Numbered from the stretch's first letter, positions 8,636-18,473 are shown. The stretch: 64,000 nt of DNA from an uncultured Desulfobacter sp. (GCF_963665355.1 NZ_OY762229.1:1240001-1304000); one strand, 5' to 3'. Numbers and translations are program-made. The notes: generated by a model from the sequence alone, not told the origin.

Positions 8636-11221
8636 ATGCTGATAAAAAATTTATTCAGACACTGGACCTATCAGGTTTTTGCCCCCGGCACAGTGCTCAG
8701 GGAAAAGTACGAGGCCTTTAAACGCCTGCTTGAGCACGACAGGGCAGCCCATGAGCATCTGGCAATTCTTGAGGACCTGTACTGCCACCGGCGCCGGGTG
8801 GATCTGGAATTTGTGGTCAGAACCTATGAGGCCTTTTCAGTCGCAGTGGCCGGTATGGTCCGGGAGTTGCTGACCATGTGCCCCATGGGATACTGGAGCC
8901 TGAAAGACTATCATAAAAAGTTTGATTTCTATGTCCGGTTCATGCTGGCGCCACCCAAGTTTGACTTTTCGCCACCCTTTATCATCACGCTGGACCAGGA
9001 GAACTGCCTGGACGAGGATATCTCCGGAGGCAAAGCCTCAGTTCTGGCCCGGCTGAAACAGACTCTTGGCCTTCCAGCTCCCCAGGGGTTTGTCATCACC
9101 ACCCGGGCCTTTCACTTTTTTATGGAGGCCGGCAACCTTACACCTTTTGTCCGGCAGCAGCTGGCCACCCTTGATATTGATGATCCCATCAGTTTGGCAT
9201 CTACGGCCCAGGCCCTTGAACAAGCTGTTCTTGGGACTCCCCTGCCCCAAGACCTGGCCAGGGAGATTGAAGAGGCTCTGGTCAGCTTTGAAAATGTTGC
9301 TGACAGTTCCGGAAAGAGCAGTGCCTCTTTCCGGCTTGCCATGCGCAGCAGCGCTGTCAGGGAGGACGGTAATACCAGTTTTGCAGGCCAGTACCTGAGC
9401 CTGATGAATGTGGACACAGCTGATGTGGCCCTGGGATACAAGCGGGTCATTGCCAGTAAATACAGCCCGGCAGCTCTGGCTTACCGTATCCGGTCCGGGA
9501 TCCCCGATCATGATACGCCCATGGCGGTACTGGTCCTTGAAATGATCGAAGCCAGTACAGCCGGGGTCATATATACCCAAGATGTCAATGGCCGTGATCC
9601 GGGCAGCCTGAGAATCTATTCTGCCTGGGGACTTGGCGGGGCAGTGGTGGATGGCCGGGTAATCCCCGACATGATCCGTGTGGATCACAACGGTGATATT
9701 ACAGACATCAGGATAGGCGCCAAAGAGAGCCATCTGGTCCCTGATGCGGGACAGGGCATCTGTATGGCAAAAACAATTAAAGCAAAGCGCGATGCCCTGT
9801 CCATCGCGACAACAGAGATCATTACCCTGAATGAATGGGCAAGGAAGGTTGAAAAATATTATAAGATTCCCCAGGATATGGAGTGGTGCTTAAGTTCACA
9901 AAGGGAGCTGTACATTCTTCAATCCCGTCCCCTGAAAGTACAGGAACCTGTGGAAAAAAAACTGCCTTCGCCCTGCCCGGACATATCGCCTCTCTGCCGG
10001 GAAGGGCGAATCATCTGTCCCGGCAAGTCTGCAGGCTACTTGTTTAAACTTAACCGCCTGGAACAGCTGAAAGATATCCCTGAACAGGCCGTTGTGGCCG
10101 CCCCCTTTGGCCTGCCCCAGTATGCGGCAGCCATTCACAGGATGGCAGGCATCATCCTCCAGACCGGGAGCACGGCAGGACACTTGGCCTCCGTTGCCCG
10201 GGAGTTCGGCCTGCCGGCCATCATCTGTCCCGATGGATTTGACACCCTTGAATCCGGCAGCATGGTAACCCTGGATGCAGATGCCGGAAGGGTTTACCCG
10301 GGACGGATCGCGTCTTTGCTTTCTTCTTCACCCGGCCGGTCTGACCAGGACGGGTTTTCCAAAAGCATTCTCATGGATAAGCTTGGGTTTCTCATCCGTT
10401 TCTGTGCCGATCTCAAGCTCACCGATCCGGATTCCAAAGATTTCAACCCGGATGCCTGCCGTTCCATGCACGATATCATCCGGTTTGTCCATGAAACCGC
10501 AGTCAGGGAGATGTTTTTTCTAGGGCAGAGAAAAGGGACCCGAAAAAAAGGGGCCAGGCAGCTGATATCCGGTCTTCCCATGCTGTTTTATGTCCTGGAT
10601 GTGGGATCGGGAAACGAATCCGGGCTTATTTTCCCTTCGGAGAAAAATGCGGTCCTGGGCATGGAGGAGTTGGTCTGTATTCCCATGAAGGCCCTGTTCA
10701 AGGGAATGTCCCACCCTGATATCTGCTGGGACGAGGCCAGCCATTTTGACTGGGAATCCTATGACAAAATCGTCATGGCCGGCGGCATCATCTCTGCGGA
10801 TTCTCCACAGTTCGGCAGTTATGCCGTGGTGTCCAGAACCTATATGAATCTTAACTTGAGATTTGGGTATCATTTTGTGATACTGGACTGCATCTGCACC
10901 CACCCCCGGGAGGAGAACTATATCCTGTTCCGGTTCTCCGGGGGGGGCGGCAATTCCGGGGGCAGATGGCGCAGGGCCGCTTTTATCGCAGGGGTTTTGG
11001 AAAAAATAGGATTTATCACCCAGGTAACTTCCGACCTGATTGACGGTCGGGTCATGGGGGTGGATGAGACCCGGATTCAGGAGATTCTTGATCTGACCGG
11101 GCGGCTGCTCGGGGCCACCAAGCTCATGGATATGTATCTCAAGGAAGAGGCAGATGTGGAAGAATACGTCACTGCCTTCATGGGCGGTCAATATGACTTC
11201 AGGTCTTTCAGAGGAGAATAG
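8636..11221 (+). CDS. PEP/pyruvate-binding (dikinase-type) protein with phosphohistidine domain and novel C-terminal region
   Basis: This 861-residue protein starts at an ATG with an AGGGGAAAGG ribosome site. Residues 1-115 are helical and unrecognised. Residues about 120-440 match the ATP-grasp PEP/pyruvate-binding domain of PpsA/PPDK (GGKASVLARL, RSSAVREDGNTSFAGQY, MEWCLSSQRELYILQSRPL). A swivelling phosphohistidine domain follows, with His516 in GSTAGHLASVAREFGLPAI. The PEP-handling TIM barrel of true PEP synthase is absent. About 300 unrecognised residues (about 560-861; SGLPMLFYVLDVG, FRFSGGGGNSGGRWRR) take its place. The chemistry is therefore probably ATP-dependent phosphorylation through a phosphohistidine onto an unknown acceptor. 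The stop codon directly abuts the start of the next gene, which encodes a phosphatase, implying coupled expression and possibly opposing activities. Confidence 0.85.
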   Translation: MLIKNLFRHWTYQVFAPGTVLREKYEAFKRLLEHDRAAHEHLAILEDLYCHRRRVDLEFVVRTYEAFSVAVAGMVRELLTMCPMGYWSLKDYHKKFDFYVRFMLAPPKFDFSPPFIITLDQENCLDEDISGGKASVLARLKQTLGLPAPQGFVITTRAFHFFMEAGNLTPFVRQQLATLDIDDPISLASTAQALEQAVLGTPLPQDLAREIEEALVSFENVADSSGKSSASFRLAMRSSAVREDGNTSFAGQYLSLMNVDTADVALGYKRVIASKYSPAALAYRIRSGIPDHDTPMAVLVLEMIEASTAGVIYTQDVNGRDPGSLRIYSAWGLGGAVVDGRVIPDMIRVDHNGDITDIRIGAKESHLVPDAGQGICMAKTIKAKRDALSIATTEIITLNEWARKVEKYYKIPQDMEWCLSSQRELYILQSRPLKVQEPVEKKLPSPCPDISPLCREGRIICPGKSAGYLFKLNRLEQLKDIPEQAVVAAPFGLPQYAAAIHRMAGIILQTGSTAGHLASVAREFGLPAIICPDGFDTLESGSMVTLDADAGRVYPGRIASLLSSSPGRSDQDGFSKSILMDKLGFLIRFCADLKLTDPDSKDFNPDACRSMHDIIRFVHETAVREMFFLGQRKGTRKKGARQLISGLPMLFYVLDVGSGNESGLIFPSEKNAVLGMEELVCIPMKALFKGMSHPDICWDEASHFDWESYDKIVMAGGIISADSPQFGSYAVVSRTYMNLNLRFGYHFVILDCICTHPREENYILFRFSGGGGNSGGRWRRAAFIAGVLEKIGFITQVTSDLIDGRVMGVDETRIQEILDLTGRLLGATKLMDMYLKEEADVEEYVTAFMGGQYDFRSFRGE

Positions 11222-12208
11222 ATGAGTTACCGACTGACATGGATCACCCAGAGCCTGGCCGTGGGCCACGCCCCCATGTCCTATGCCCAGCTGGATACAA
11301 TCCGGGAAAAGGGCATTCACGCCATTGTCAACCTTTGCGCTGAATTCAGCGATCTGCATGAGATTGAGAAAAAGGCCGGATTCGATGTCTTTTATCTGCC
11401 CATCTGGGATGAGGATGTACCTGAGATGGATCAGATGGAAGATGCCCTGGCCTGGATGGACGAGGCCATATACCTGGGAAAGAAGGTATTGGTTCACTGC
11501 CGCCATGGCATCGGCAGAACCGGTACCTTTGTTACCGCCTATCTGATCCGTAAAGGGTTAGGGTTAAAAGCGGCATCCAAAAAGCTCAAGCGGTCCCAGG
11601 CCAACCCCTCCACTTACAGCCAGTGGAAACTGGTAAAGAAGTACAACAAACAGTCAGGCATTCTCAAGATAAGAGAACCCTGTCTGGAAATGAAAAACAA
11701 GGTGGATTTGGGCCGGTTTTTTTCAGACTATGAAACCTTGGTGGAGGGAATTGATATGGAGGTGGCTGGGTATACGTCAAAAGAGAAAACACCCTGCGGC
11801 ACCGGTTCCCATAATTGCTGTAAACTTCCCTTTAGCATGTCCTTTATAGAGGTGATATACATCCACACCCGCATGGGCCGGCAGATGAAGTCGGATCAGA
11901 GACCTGCTGCAGTCCAGAGGGCCATGGCTGCAGTGCAGGCAAAGGATCCGGCCTGTCCCTTTAACTGCGGCAAGGGGTGTCAGATTTTTGATTTCAGGCC
12001 GGTCAGGTGCCGAACTTTCATGATTAATGGATTTCACAAGGACGACGTTCAGATCTCTAATCAGCTTCAAGAGCTGTCCAGAACAGTTTTTCTGGCTCTT
12101 TCCGGAAAGTTTTTAAACAACGGACAATTTTTCTTTTCCATGGCAGAAACCGTATCCGGCAAATTTGTCCAGGCCTATTTCAACTTTATGGCTGCATTGG
12201 AGGGATGA
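11222..12208 (+). CDS. Dual-specificity/tyrosine phosphatase fused to a YkgJ-type cysteine-cluster domain
   Basis: The first ~165 residues are a cysteine-based protein phosphatase fold with the P-loop HCRHGIGRTG; Cys93 and Arg99 fit CX5R, and a candidate general acid lies in WDEDVPEMD. The second half has a metal-chelating Cys pattern of the YkgJ/UPF0153 type: a CGTGSHNCC segment, then CPFNCGKGCQIFDFRP and VRCRTF. The start is an ATG placed immediately after the TAG of the preceding gene, with GAGGAG upstream. The fusion suggests a phosphatase whose activity is tuned by iron, zinc or redox state, which is inference. Its partner upstream is a dikinase-like protein. I recall this pair as recurrent in sulfate reducers, but the substrate is unknown. 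Confidence 0.82.
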   Translation: MSYRLTWITQSLAVGHAPMSYAQLDTIREKGIHAIVNLCAEFSDLHEIEKKAGFDVFYLPIWDEDVPEMDQMEDALAWMDEAIYLGKKVLVHCRHGIGRTGTFVTAYLIRKGLGLKAASKKLKRSQANPSTYSQWKLVKKYNKQSGILKIREPCLEMKNKVDLGRFFSDYETLVEGIDMEVAGYTSKEKTPCGTGSHNCCKLPFSMSFIEVIYIHTRMGRQMKSDQRPAAVQRAMAAVQAKDPACPFNCGKGCQIFDFRPVRCRTFMINGFHKDDVQISNQLQELSRTVFLALSGKFLNNGQFFFSMAETVSGKFVQAYFNFMAALEG

Positions 12209-12336
12209 AAGTTTTTTTTGTGCCTGTTACTTAATTGGGTTGGAAAAAGGAATACCGTACCCTAATAAAATAAATTTCATGAGATTCAACAGCGTATTAT
12301 TGATGAAAATGATTTAACGAGATGAGGAGGCCGTAC

Positions 12337-14943
12337 TTGAAAATTATACATAAATATGGCGCGACTATGTTATCGTTTCTTTTGGTTATGACTGTTATAT
12401 GTTTTGGCCTTGGTGCGGTACAGCAAAGTTCAGAAGCCGGCGACAAGCAAGATAGTATCGCGCATCCTTCCCCGGCTTTGGAAAATCCGGGGAAAAATTC
12501 TTTATTTCACGCAGAGGGATACAGACAGAAAAATCTGCGTAAAGGAAATGCTTATGCCATCACCATGGCCGAAGAGAGACTGTCTGAAGCTGAGTTGCCA
12601 AAGATGGTCAAAGGCCACCCCAGGCTTCTGGTCAGGCCGTCCGAGTGGAAATATGGTTTGTCACTGGAACAACTCAGGGAAAGAGCAAAAAAGGAACCCT
12701 GGGCCGGCCAAATAGCAAAAGACATGAAAAAGCCCCCAGACCATAAAACCTACGCCCCGGCAATTACCCACCGGGCATTACTTTATCTGATTACCGGCGA
12801 TGAAACGCTGGTGCCAAGAATCGTTGAGTTCATTCTTTCGGCCAAACCTGAATACAATGTTGGAGGTGGCCTGGTTCAGACCGCATTGTGGTATGACTGG
12901 ATTTACAACAGTCCCAGCATCAGCAACGCACAGCGGAGGCAGATGGCCGACAAAATTGCCGAAGTAGGACTTAAGTGTGCCGGGATTTTCGAGTCCGGAC
13001 ATGCATTCGATATCTGGACCCACCGCGGCTCACCAGGCTGGGCATCGGATGTGCTTGTGGCAGGTCTGGTACTGGACGATCACCCTGATGCCTCCAAACT
13101 CAGACAATGGGGTATGGGATATTTTTTAAAGAATTATTTTAGAGCCTGGCATCACAATGACGGCGCATGGATGCACGGCGGCAGTGCCTACAACATTGGA
13201 CTGATCATACCCCAGGTCATCGCATACTGGGCCAGTGCCGTGGAGGGTGAGGATATTTATGAGACTATTCGTCAAAATTATGGGAATTGGCTGGAAGGTC
13301 ATTTAAACTACATGATGGCAGAGGTTCTTCCCGATAAAACCCATAGTGACGAGGTGGCTTGGGATTACAACCCCAAAGGCCTGCGCATCAAAGGCCGAAG
13401 CAGTCATTTTTTCGCTGCAGCTGCGTGTCAGAACTCTTTGTTTTATACATTCCAGCGCTGGTTAGGCGAAGACCCCAAAAGCGGACATTATGGCCGGTTG
13501 ATTCGAATCCTCTGCTACGATAACGACCTTGATACTGTCGCAAAAGACGCCTTGCTTGGACAGCCTTTTGTCAGGCTTTGGGGACGTTACGGGCCGGGCT
13601 ATCTGCAAATGCGCAACAAGGGGTGGCAAGCTGATGGAACCGTGGTGTCATTCAAGTGCGGCGATTTAGCGTGGACCCACACCCAAGTCAATCACAATAA
13701 TTCTTTCTGGATCTACAACAAGGGACGGCTTGCGGTCCAGGGGGGCGGTTACGGGCTGGATAAGTGCTGGCATGGCGGCAGCGGCAGCCATTACTTTACC
13801 CAGTCCATCAGCAGCAACACCATGTTAATTTTTCAGCCAGACGAATTTACCCATGCCGGAGGCCCCGGAGCAGGAGATCTTATTGGACCCAATATTATTC
13901 CCAATCCCGGCGGCCAGCGCATGCGCTGGGCTTTCGGGCAGACATGCTTTACCTTTAACGAGTATCTGCGCAGAAAATATGAAGAGAGCGATACCGGATC
14001 CGGCTTGTTTGAAAGTGGCGATATTATTGCTTTCGAGTCTGATCCAGGAAATGATTATGCCTATGTCTGCGGCGATGCCACCATGGCCTATAACAATTCC
14101 CGTTACAGTTTCCGGTATAAAAAAAGAGGCGAGTTGAAAACCTGGAAAAACAGTCCCAAAATTGATCTGTTTACCCGGTCCATGATTTATCTTATGAAAT
14201 CCGACAACCTGATCATATTTGATCGGGTGCAGTCACTGGACCCATCATGGCGCAAGGCCTGGATATGTCATTTTCAGGGCAAGCCCGAGCTGATGGACGG
14301 AAAACGGACCAACGCCGAAATACCGGAGCATATCGAAGATTTTGATGCCGACACCATCCGGATGACCTGGGCGGACGGTGTTCTTACGCCGCCGGTTTCC
14401 AGTGACCCCGGACGGTTATTTATCCGAACGCTGCTGCCCGAGCAACATACGATTCGCAGGATTGGCGGGACTGGCTACCAGGCGTGGTCCAATGGAAAAA
14501 ACCGGACGGGGGATACGAAAAAATCCGATTCTTTGTTGAAAAACCTTGACGCCGGCAGGTGGCGGATCGAAGTCTCTCCCAAAGAAGCACGAAAGTTCGA
14601 TACCTTCATGCATGTTATTCATATCACAGATACACGTACTGAAAAGATGCCGGTCACACAGAAGGTCGAATCCGAAAAAGGGCAAATGGTCGGGGTTGCT
14701 GTTGACGGGAACCTTATGCTGTTTGGCCGTACAGGATCTGTTGATGGAGAGGTGGCCTACCGTGCCCCCAAAGGAAAGATCAAAAATCTGGTCGTTGATC
14801 TTAAGCCTAGGGTAACCTACAAAGTTTCGGGCACGGCTGAGGGTACAACAAAGATGACAGCCAGCCAGGAAGGAACCTTGCGTTTTTTAACCAGCGGTCC
14901 TGAAATGGTCCGTCTTATTCCAACCCATGGAGTGGGGTCATGA
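12337..14943 (+). CDS. Exported heparinase II/III-like polysaccharide lyase
   Basis: The product has 868 residues if it starts at the TTG at 12337, which has AGGAGG 7 bases upstream. An in-frame ATG at 12322 overlaps that ribosome site and is less likely. A signal peptide (MLSFLLVMTVICFGLGA) leads to GHPRLLVRPSEW, an alpha/alpha toroid region (about 90-400; ALWYDWIYNSPSIS, HNDGAWMHGGSAYNIG) and a beta-sandwich region beginning near QVNHNNSFWIYNKGRLAVQ. This layout and the HPRLLV and WYDWIY segments match the heparinase II/III lyase family, which cleaves uronic-acid polysaccharides by beta-elimination. Candidate catalytic residues (Asn, Tyr, His) are present, but I cannot assign them with certainty. 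The stop overlaps the start of the next exported gene (ATGA), so the two are translationally coupled. The substrate, perhaps an exopolysaccharide, is unknown. Confidence 0.75.
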   Translation: MKIIHKYGATMLSFLLVMTVICFGLGAVQQSSEAGDKQDSIAHPSPALENPGKNSLFHAEGYRQKNLRKGNAYAITMAEERLSEAELPKMVKGHPRLLVRPSEWKYGLSLEQLRERAKKEPWAGQIAKDMKKPPDHKTYAPAITHRALLYLITGDETLVPRIVEFILSAKPEYNVGGGLVQTALWYDWIYNSPSISNAQRRQMADKIAEVGLKCAGIFESGHAFDIWTHRGSPGWASDVLVAGLVLDDHPDASKLRQWGMGYFLKNYFRAWHHNDGAWMHGGSAYNIGLIIPQVIAYWASAVEGEDIYETIRQNYGNWLEGHLNYMMAEVLPDKTHSDEVAWDYNPKGLRIKGRSSHFFAAAACQNSLFYTFQRWLGEDPKSGHYGRLIRILCYDNDLDTVAKDALLGQPFVRLWGRYGPGYLQMRNKGWQADGTVVSFKCGDLAWTHTQVNHNNSFWIYNKGRLAVQGGGYGLDKCWHGGSGSHYFTQSISSNTMLIFQPDEFTHAGGPGAGDLIGPNIIPNPGGQRMRWAFGQTCFTFNEYLRRKYEESDTGSGLFESGDIIAFESDPGNDYAYVCGDATMAYNNSRYSFRYKKRGELKTWKNSPKIDLFTRSMIYLMKSDNLIIFDRVQSLDPSWRKAWICHFQGKPELMDGKRTNAEIPEHIEDFDADTIRMTWADGVLTPPVSSDPGRLFIRTLLPEQHTIRRIGGTGYQAWSNGKNRTGDTKKSDSLLKNLDAGRWRIEVSPKEARKFDTFMHVIHITDTRTEKMPVTQKVESEKGQMVGVAVDGNLMLFGRTGSVDGEVAYRAPKGKIKNLVVDLKPRVTYKVSGTAEGTTKMTASQEGTLRFLTSGPEMVRLIPTHGVGS

Positions 14944-17531
14944 ATTTAAAAAATTTTCGGTGTGGTGTCGTATTTCTAACAATCGTTCTGTCGATGCTGA
15001 TTTTTTCAACTGCTCTGATTGCCAAAGAATCGGTGGAGACAGATCCTTATTATCGCAAGCTGCAAAAAATATGGGCCCAAGTCAAGCTGGACCGTGATGT
15101 GGCCTATTGGCAGGCACCGGAACGCTCACCAGGGCCGTTTCTCTCCCAAAATCCGGCGGCCCATGATGTATGGGTAAGCTGCGACCGCTGGCCCGATGGT
15201 TCTGACATGCGGCGTTTTGGCATGGACGCCATACGACTTTCCAAGGCAACCACTGACCATGAAAAAGCGCTTGCCGTGTATCGCTGGGTAAGGCGCTGGA
15301 TGATTTTTAACAACAAAAAAGGATGCGCAACCGAGCAGTTAAATCCTGATACCACTGGACATCCCTGGGTGATGCAGGCCGACAAGCTGCTGAATGTCCA
15401 TGGTGTGCATTGGTGCGGCGGCCAGGCCCGGGTCGTGGAGCAAATCTGGCGGGCACTGGGCTATCGGGCCGAAAAAGTCATCCGCGGCAGCCACACCGTT
15501 GTTGGCATGAATTATCAGGATTTTGACGGCATTTCGCGATGGCACGGCCTGGACGTTTCCCACAGCGCGGTGGCCTGGCACCATTCATACAAGAGGCTTC
15601 TCAGCTTGGATGAGCTTTCCACACAATGGTATGCCTTTTTTTACCAGTATGGATTACCTGGCAACGGGCATCTTTATTTTAACGATCACCGCATGGAGTT
15701 GTCGTTCAGGCGGGGTGAGAAATTAACCCGGCTGTGGGGAAACGTGGGCAAACCCTACCAGGATAACGCCGCCCGGGGAAAAGGAATGGCACAAAAGGTT
15801 CCGGAAAGGGAACGTGGTCCCTACTTTCCCTTCACCTATGGGAATGGCATATGGACCTATTCGGTCGATCCGTCCCAACCCGGCTGGGAAAGAGGGCTTG
15901 CCCAGAATCCGGTGGACATGGAAAACGGCAGGCTTCAACCACTGAAAACCGGTAAGGCAGCAACAGCTGTATGGCATTTTCGGTCTCCTTATATTATTTC
16001 CCAGGCAAATGCCAAAGTTCGTTTCTTTCGCCAGACCGCCCATGATTTGATTCGCTTATATTTATCCATTGATAATGGATTAACATGGGTATCCATATGG
16101 ACATGTCCGGACGACGCGGTCGGTTCAAAAGAAGTTGTTATCCCCATCGGGGAAAAATTTGCTGTGTCGGAAAAAGGCGCTGCACCGCCAAAAAATTTTC
16201 AATCTCCATTCGGAAGATACGCCTATCGCCTGAAGCTGGAACTGATTGCCTCGGGGAAGCCGAAATCGTGCCAGGTCAATGGCATTGAGTTTGAAAATAC
16301 AGTGCAACTCAATATGTTTTCACTTCCACAACTGCAACCGGGGAAAAATAGTATCTTGGTGCGGGGAAACATTGAACCGGGAGAAGCCCTGCAAATTACC
16401 TATGTGTGGGATGACCCCAAAGGCAGGGATCGTCGCAATGTTACGGTTGTTGAGGCACTTCCATTTGAATATGAAATAAACACGGCGGGAGAACAATGGG
16501 AGGATTGCGTCTGTAAGTCCATCACCATTGAAGCTGTCCCGGCAACCGGGCAGGGCAACCAGACACTTATCAAAGAGGCGGCGCCTGCTTTTACGCCCGC
16601 TTTGAAGTTATCGCCAGTGGAAAAAACAATGGGGCGGTGGAACGGGCAGCCCTTGCAGGAGAATTTGCCTAATCCAAAGAAAGTGTTGGCCGCTGTCGGG
16701 GATCTTCAATCTTTCAAGCGGTTGCTTCGCGGTGCGGTAATGTTGGCCGATCCGCGCACATTTGATGCGTTTAAACAATTGGCTTACGGGGAAGCAGACC
16801 CCAACAATAAACATCTTGCCTTTGTGGGAATGTATCTGTCAGACAAAGAAAAGGCCCGGCCTGTATTGCTCAATATTTTAAATGACCGTTCAGGCAACCG
16901 GGTATTATGGAGCAAAGGCAAGGATAAGAAAGATATCGGCTGGGGACGTGAACAGTCCTGGTGCGTTGGCGGCACAGTAATCGGCTATATCGCGGCCGAA
17001 GCCGGGTGGAAGGAATTTATACCCGGTTTGCTTAAGGTTCTGGAAAGTGATCAATGCAAGCCCAAGTGGGGGCCGCGTTATGGAATCGTCAGGGTTATCG
17101 GCCGTCTGGGCTCAGGAAGCACGGATGCAAAAAACGCTGTGCGCAAGGTGCTTGAAAATGGCTATGGTAAAGAAGCCGGGGATACCTTAATTCCTGCAGC
17201 CCTTGCCGCTGGAAATCTGGGTGACACGCTGGCAGTCCCGTCGCTGAGAAAATATCTTGATCGTGATTACTGGCCCCTGAAACACAATGCCGCCCTTTCC
17301 CTAAGCAAGTTGGGTGATACATCCATTATTCCCCGAATGCAGCAGTGGTTGACTGTTCCATTTGACGAAAATTTCAGGGGTTATGGGGCTGAAGCTTTGG
17401 GAAACCTGGCGGATCAAAGTTCTATCAATAATTTGGAGACGGCGCTGAGCATTGAGCCCCTCCCCTGGGTTCGGGTAAAAATAGAAACTGCCCTTGAAAA
17501 AATTCGTAGCAGAGGAACTCGAAAACGTTGA
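14940..17531 (+). CDS. Exported transglutaminase-like protein with C-terminal HEAT repeats
   Basis: The start overlaps the preceding stop by four bases (ATGA). An N-terminal signal peptide (VVFLTIVLSMLIFSTALIA) precedes a transglutaminase-like papain-fold domain (about residues 95-235). Its likely catalytic triad is intact: Cys159 in HWCGGQARVVEQIW, His185 in GSHTVVGMN and Asp205 in WHGLDVS. A central beta-rich region (about 330-540) resembles carbohydrate-binding or Ig-like sandwiches. The last ~220 residues contain HEAT-type helical repeats (LAAGNLGDTLAVPSLRKYL, AALSLSKLGDTSIIPRM, AEALGNLADQSSINNLETAL). The enzyme could be an amidase or peptidase of the envelope. Coupling to the lyase-like gene suggests joint action on a surface polymer. 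The gene ends at a strong hairpin. Family assignment is good; substrate is unknown. Confidence 0.75.
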   Translation: MNLKNFRCGVVFLTIVLSMLIFSTALIAKESVETDPYYRKLQKIWAQVKLDRDVAYWQAPERSPGPFLSQNPAAHDVWVSCDRWPDGSDMRRFGMDAIRLSKATTDHEKALAVYRWVRRWMIFNNKKGCATEQLNPDTTGHPWVMQADKLLNVHGVHWCGGQARVVEQIWRALGYRAEKVIRGSHTVVGMNYQDFDGISRWHGLDVSHSAVAWHHSYKRLLSLDELSTQWYAFFYQYGLPGNGHLYFNDHRMELSFRRGEKLTRLWGNVGKPYQDNAARGKGMAQKVPERERGPYFPFTYGNGIWTYSVDPSQPGWERGLAQNPVDMENGRLQPLKTGKAATAVWHFRSPYIISQANAKVRFFRQTAHDLIRLYLSIDNGLTWVSIWTCPDDAVGSKEVVIPIGEKFAVSEKGAAPPKNFQSPFGRYAYRLKLELIASGKPKSCQVNGIEFENTVQLNMFSLPQLQPGKNSILVRGNIEPGEALQITYVWDDPKGRDRRNVTVVEALPFEYEINTAGEQWEDCVCKSITIEAVPATGQGNQTLIKEAAPAFTPALKLSPVEKTMGRWNGQPLQENLPNPKKVLAAVGDLQSFKRLLRGAVMLADPRTFDAFKQLAYGEADPNNKHLAFVGMYLSDKEKARPVLLNILNDRSGNRVLWSKGKDKKDIGWGREQSWCVGGTVIGYIAAEAGWKEFIPGLLKVLESDQCKPKWGPRYGIVRVIGRLGSGSTDAKNAVRKVLENGYGKEAGDTLIPAALAAGNLGDTLAVPSLRKYLDRDYWPLKHNAALSLSKLGDTSIIPRMQQWLTVPFDENFRGYGAEALGNLADQSSINNLETALSIEPLPWVRVKIETALEKIRSRGTRKR

Positions 17532-17561
17532 CTTAGGCAGGACACAGGCTCGTTGAATACC

Positions 17562-17585
17562 CACGGCGGACGTCCGTCCGCCGTG
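17562..17585. terminator. Hairpin between convergent genes
   Basis: A perfect 10-bp stem, CACGGCGGAC against GTCCGCCGTG with a GTCC loop, lies in the 67-base gap between the convergent transglutaminase-like and hydrolase genes. There is no clean U-tract, so it may be a bidirectional or atypical terminator. Confidence 0.65.
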
Positions 17586-17598
17586 AGAACCAGACAGA

Positions 17599-18402
17599 TC
17601 AGAATTTATTTTTGTTGTCACCCAGGAAATCAAGCAGTGCAGAATTAAATGCTTCCGGCTGCTCCAGATTTACCATATGACCGGCAGCGGGCAACATGCA
17701 AAGCTGGGCCCCTGGAATCTGTTCGGACAGGTCCGTGGATTTTTCCGGCGGAATCGCCTTGTCCTCCCGGGCACCTATGATCAATGCCGGGATTTTCAGT
17801 TGAGGCAGCAACGCCGATGAATCAAGCCGATCCCGGATGGCCTCCAGTCCCAAAACCAACCCGGAGGCTGGGGTCGCCTCCATCCAGCCGCGCACCTGTT
17901 TCACCACATCAGGACGGGCAGCAACGGTTCCATCAGCAAAAAGAAGGGGGGTAAAAACATTGGGCACCACCTCGGGCCGACCGGCTTTCACCTCAGCGAT
18001 CAGATGGTTGCGCTTGCCCCGGGCGGTTTCATCGTCGGCGTCGGCCCGGGTGACGATAAAACAGGCAGCGCAAATCCGTTGCGGGTAACGGGCCAGCAGG
18101 TTGAGCAGAACATACCCGCCCATGGACATGCCGCCCACCACGGCTTTCTCAATACCCAGAGAATCCATCAGCGCAATCACATCGTCGGCCAACAGGTCCG
18201 TCGAGCCGACCTTGGTGCCGGACTCACTTTCCCCAAACCCTCTCAGATCGGGAACCACAGCCCTAAACCCCGCAGCAGCCAACGCCTGCATCTGGGGGCC
18301 CCACATGTGACGGCAAAGGGGAAATCCGTGAATCAACAATACCGCAGGTCCCTGCCCTGCTTCATCATACGCCAATTGAATACCGTTAAGCTGCGCTTGC
18401 AT
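17599..18402 (-). CDS. Alpha/beta-fold hydrolase
   Basis: This 267-residue protein starts at the ATG at 18402, preceded by GAGAGG; an upstream in-frame TTG at 18414 falls inside that ribosome site. The fold is a single-domain alpha/beta hydrolase. It has the oxyanion motif LLIHGFPL, DLRGFGES, the nucleophile elbow GMSMGGYV (Ser), an acid in IIGAREDKAIPP, and the catalytic His in AAGHMVNLEQP. It resembles 3-oxoadipate enol-lactonase or RutD-like hydrolases, but substrate cannot be told from sequence and no catabolic neighbours are present. It is cytoplasmic, with no signal peptide. It converges on the transglutaminase-like gene and is followed upstream by the small acidic-tailed protein gene on the same strand, 71 bases away. 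Confidence 0.88.
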   Translation of the reverse strand: MQAQLNGIQLAYDEAGQGPAVLLIHGFPLCRHMWGPQMQALAAAGFRAVVPDLRGFGESESGTKVGSTDLLADDVIALMDSLGIEKAVVGGMSMGGYVLLNLLARYPQRICAACFIVTRADADDETARGKRNHLIAEVKAGRPEVVPNVFTPLLFADGTVAARPDVVKQVRGWMEATPASGLVLGLEAIRDRLDSSALLPQLKIPALIIGAREDKAIPPEKSTDLSEQIPGAQLCMLPAAGHMVNLEQPEAFNSALLDFLGDNKNKF

Positions 18403-18473
18403 ATAACCTCTCAAATAAAATTAAGATCCTCCATACCACTTACCTGGGACATATCCTACCGGCTGCCTGTGAC

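Noticed and set aside
10520-11506. Long open frame (328 codons) on the minus strand
   Set aside because: It is antisense to the dikinase-like and phosphatase genes and shows no family features; long antisense frames are expected in GC-rich genes.
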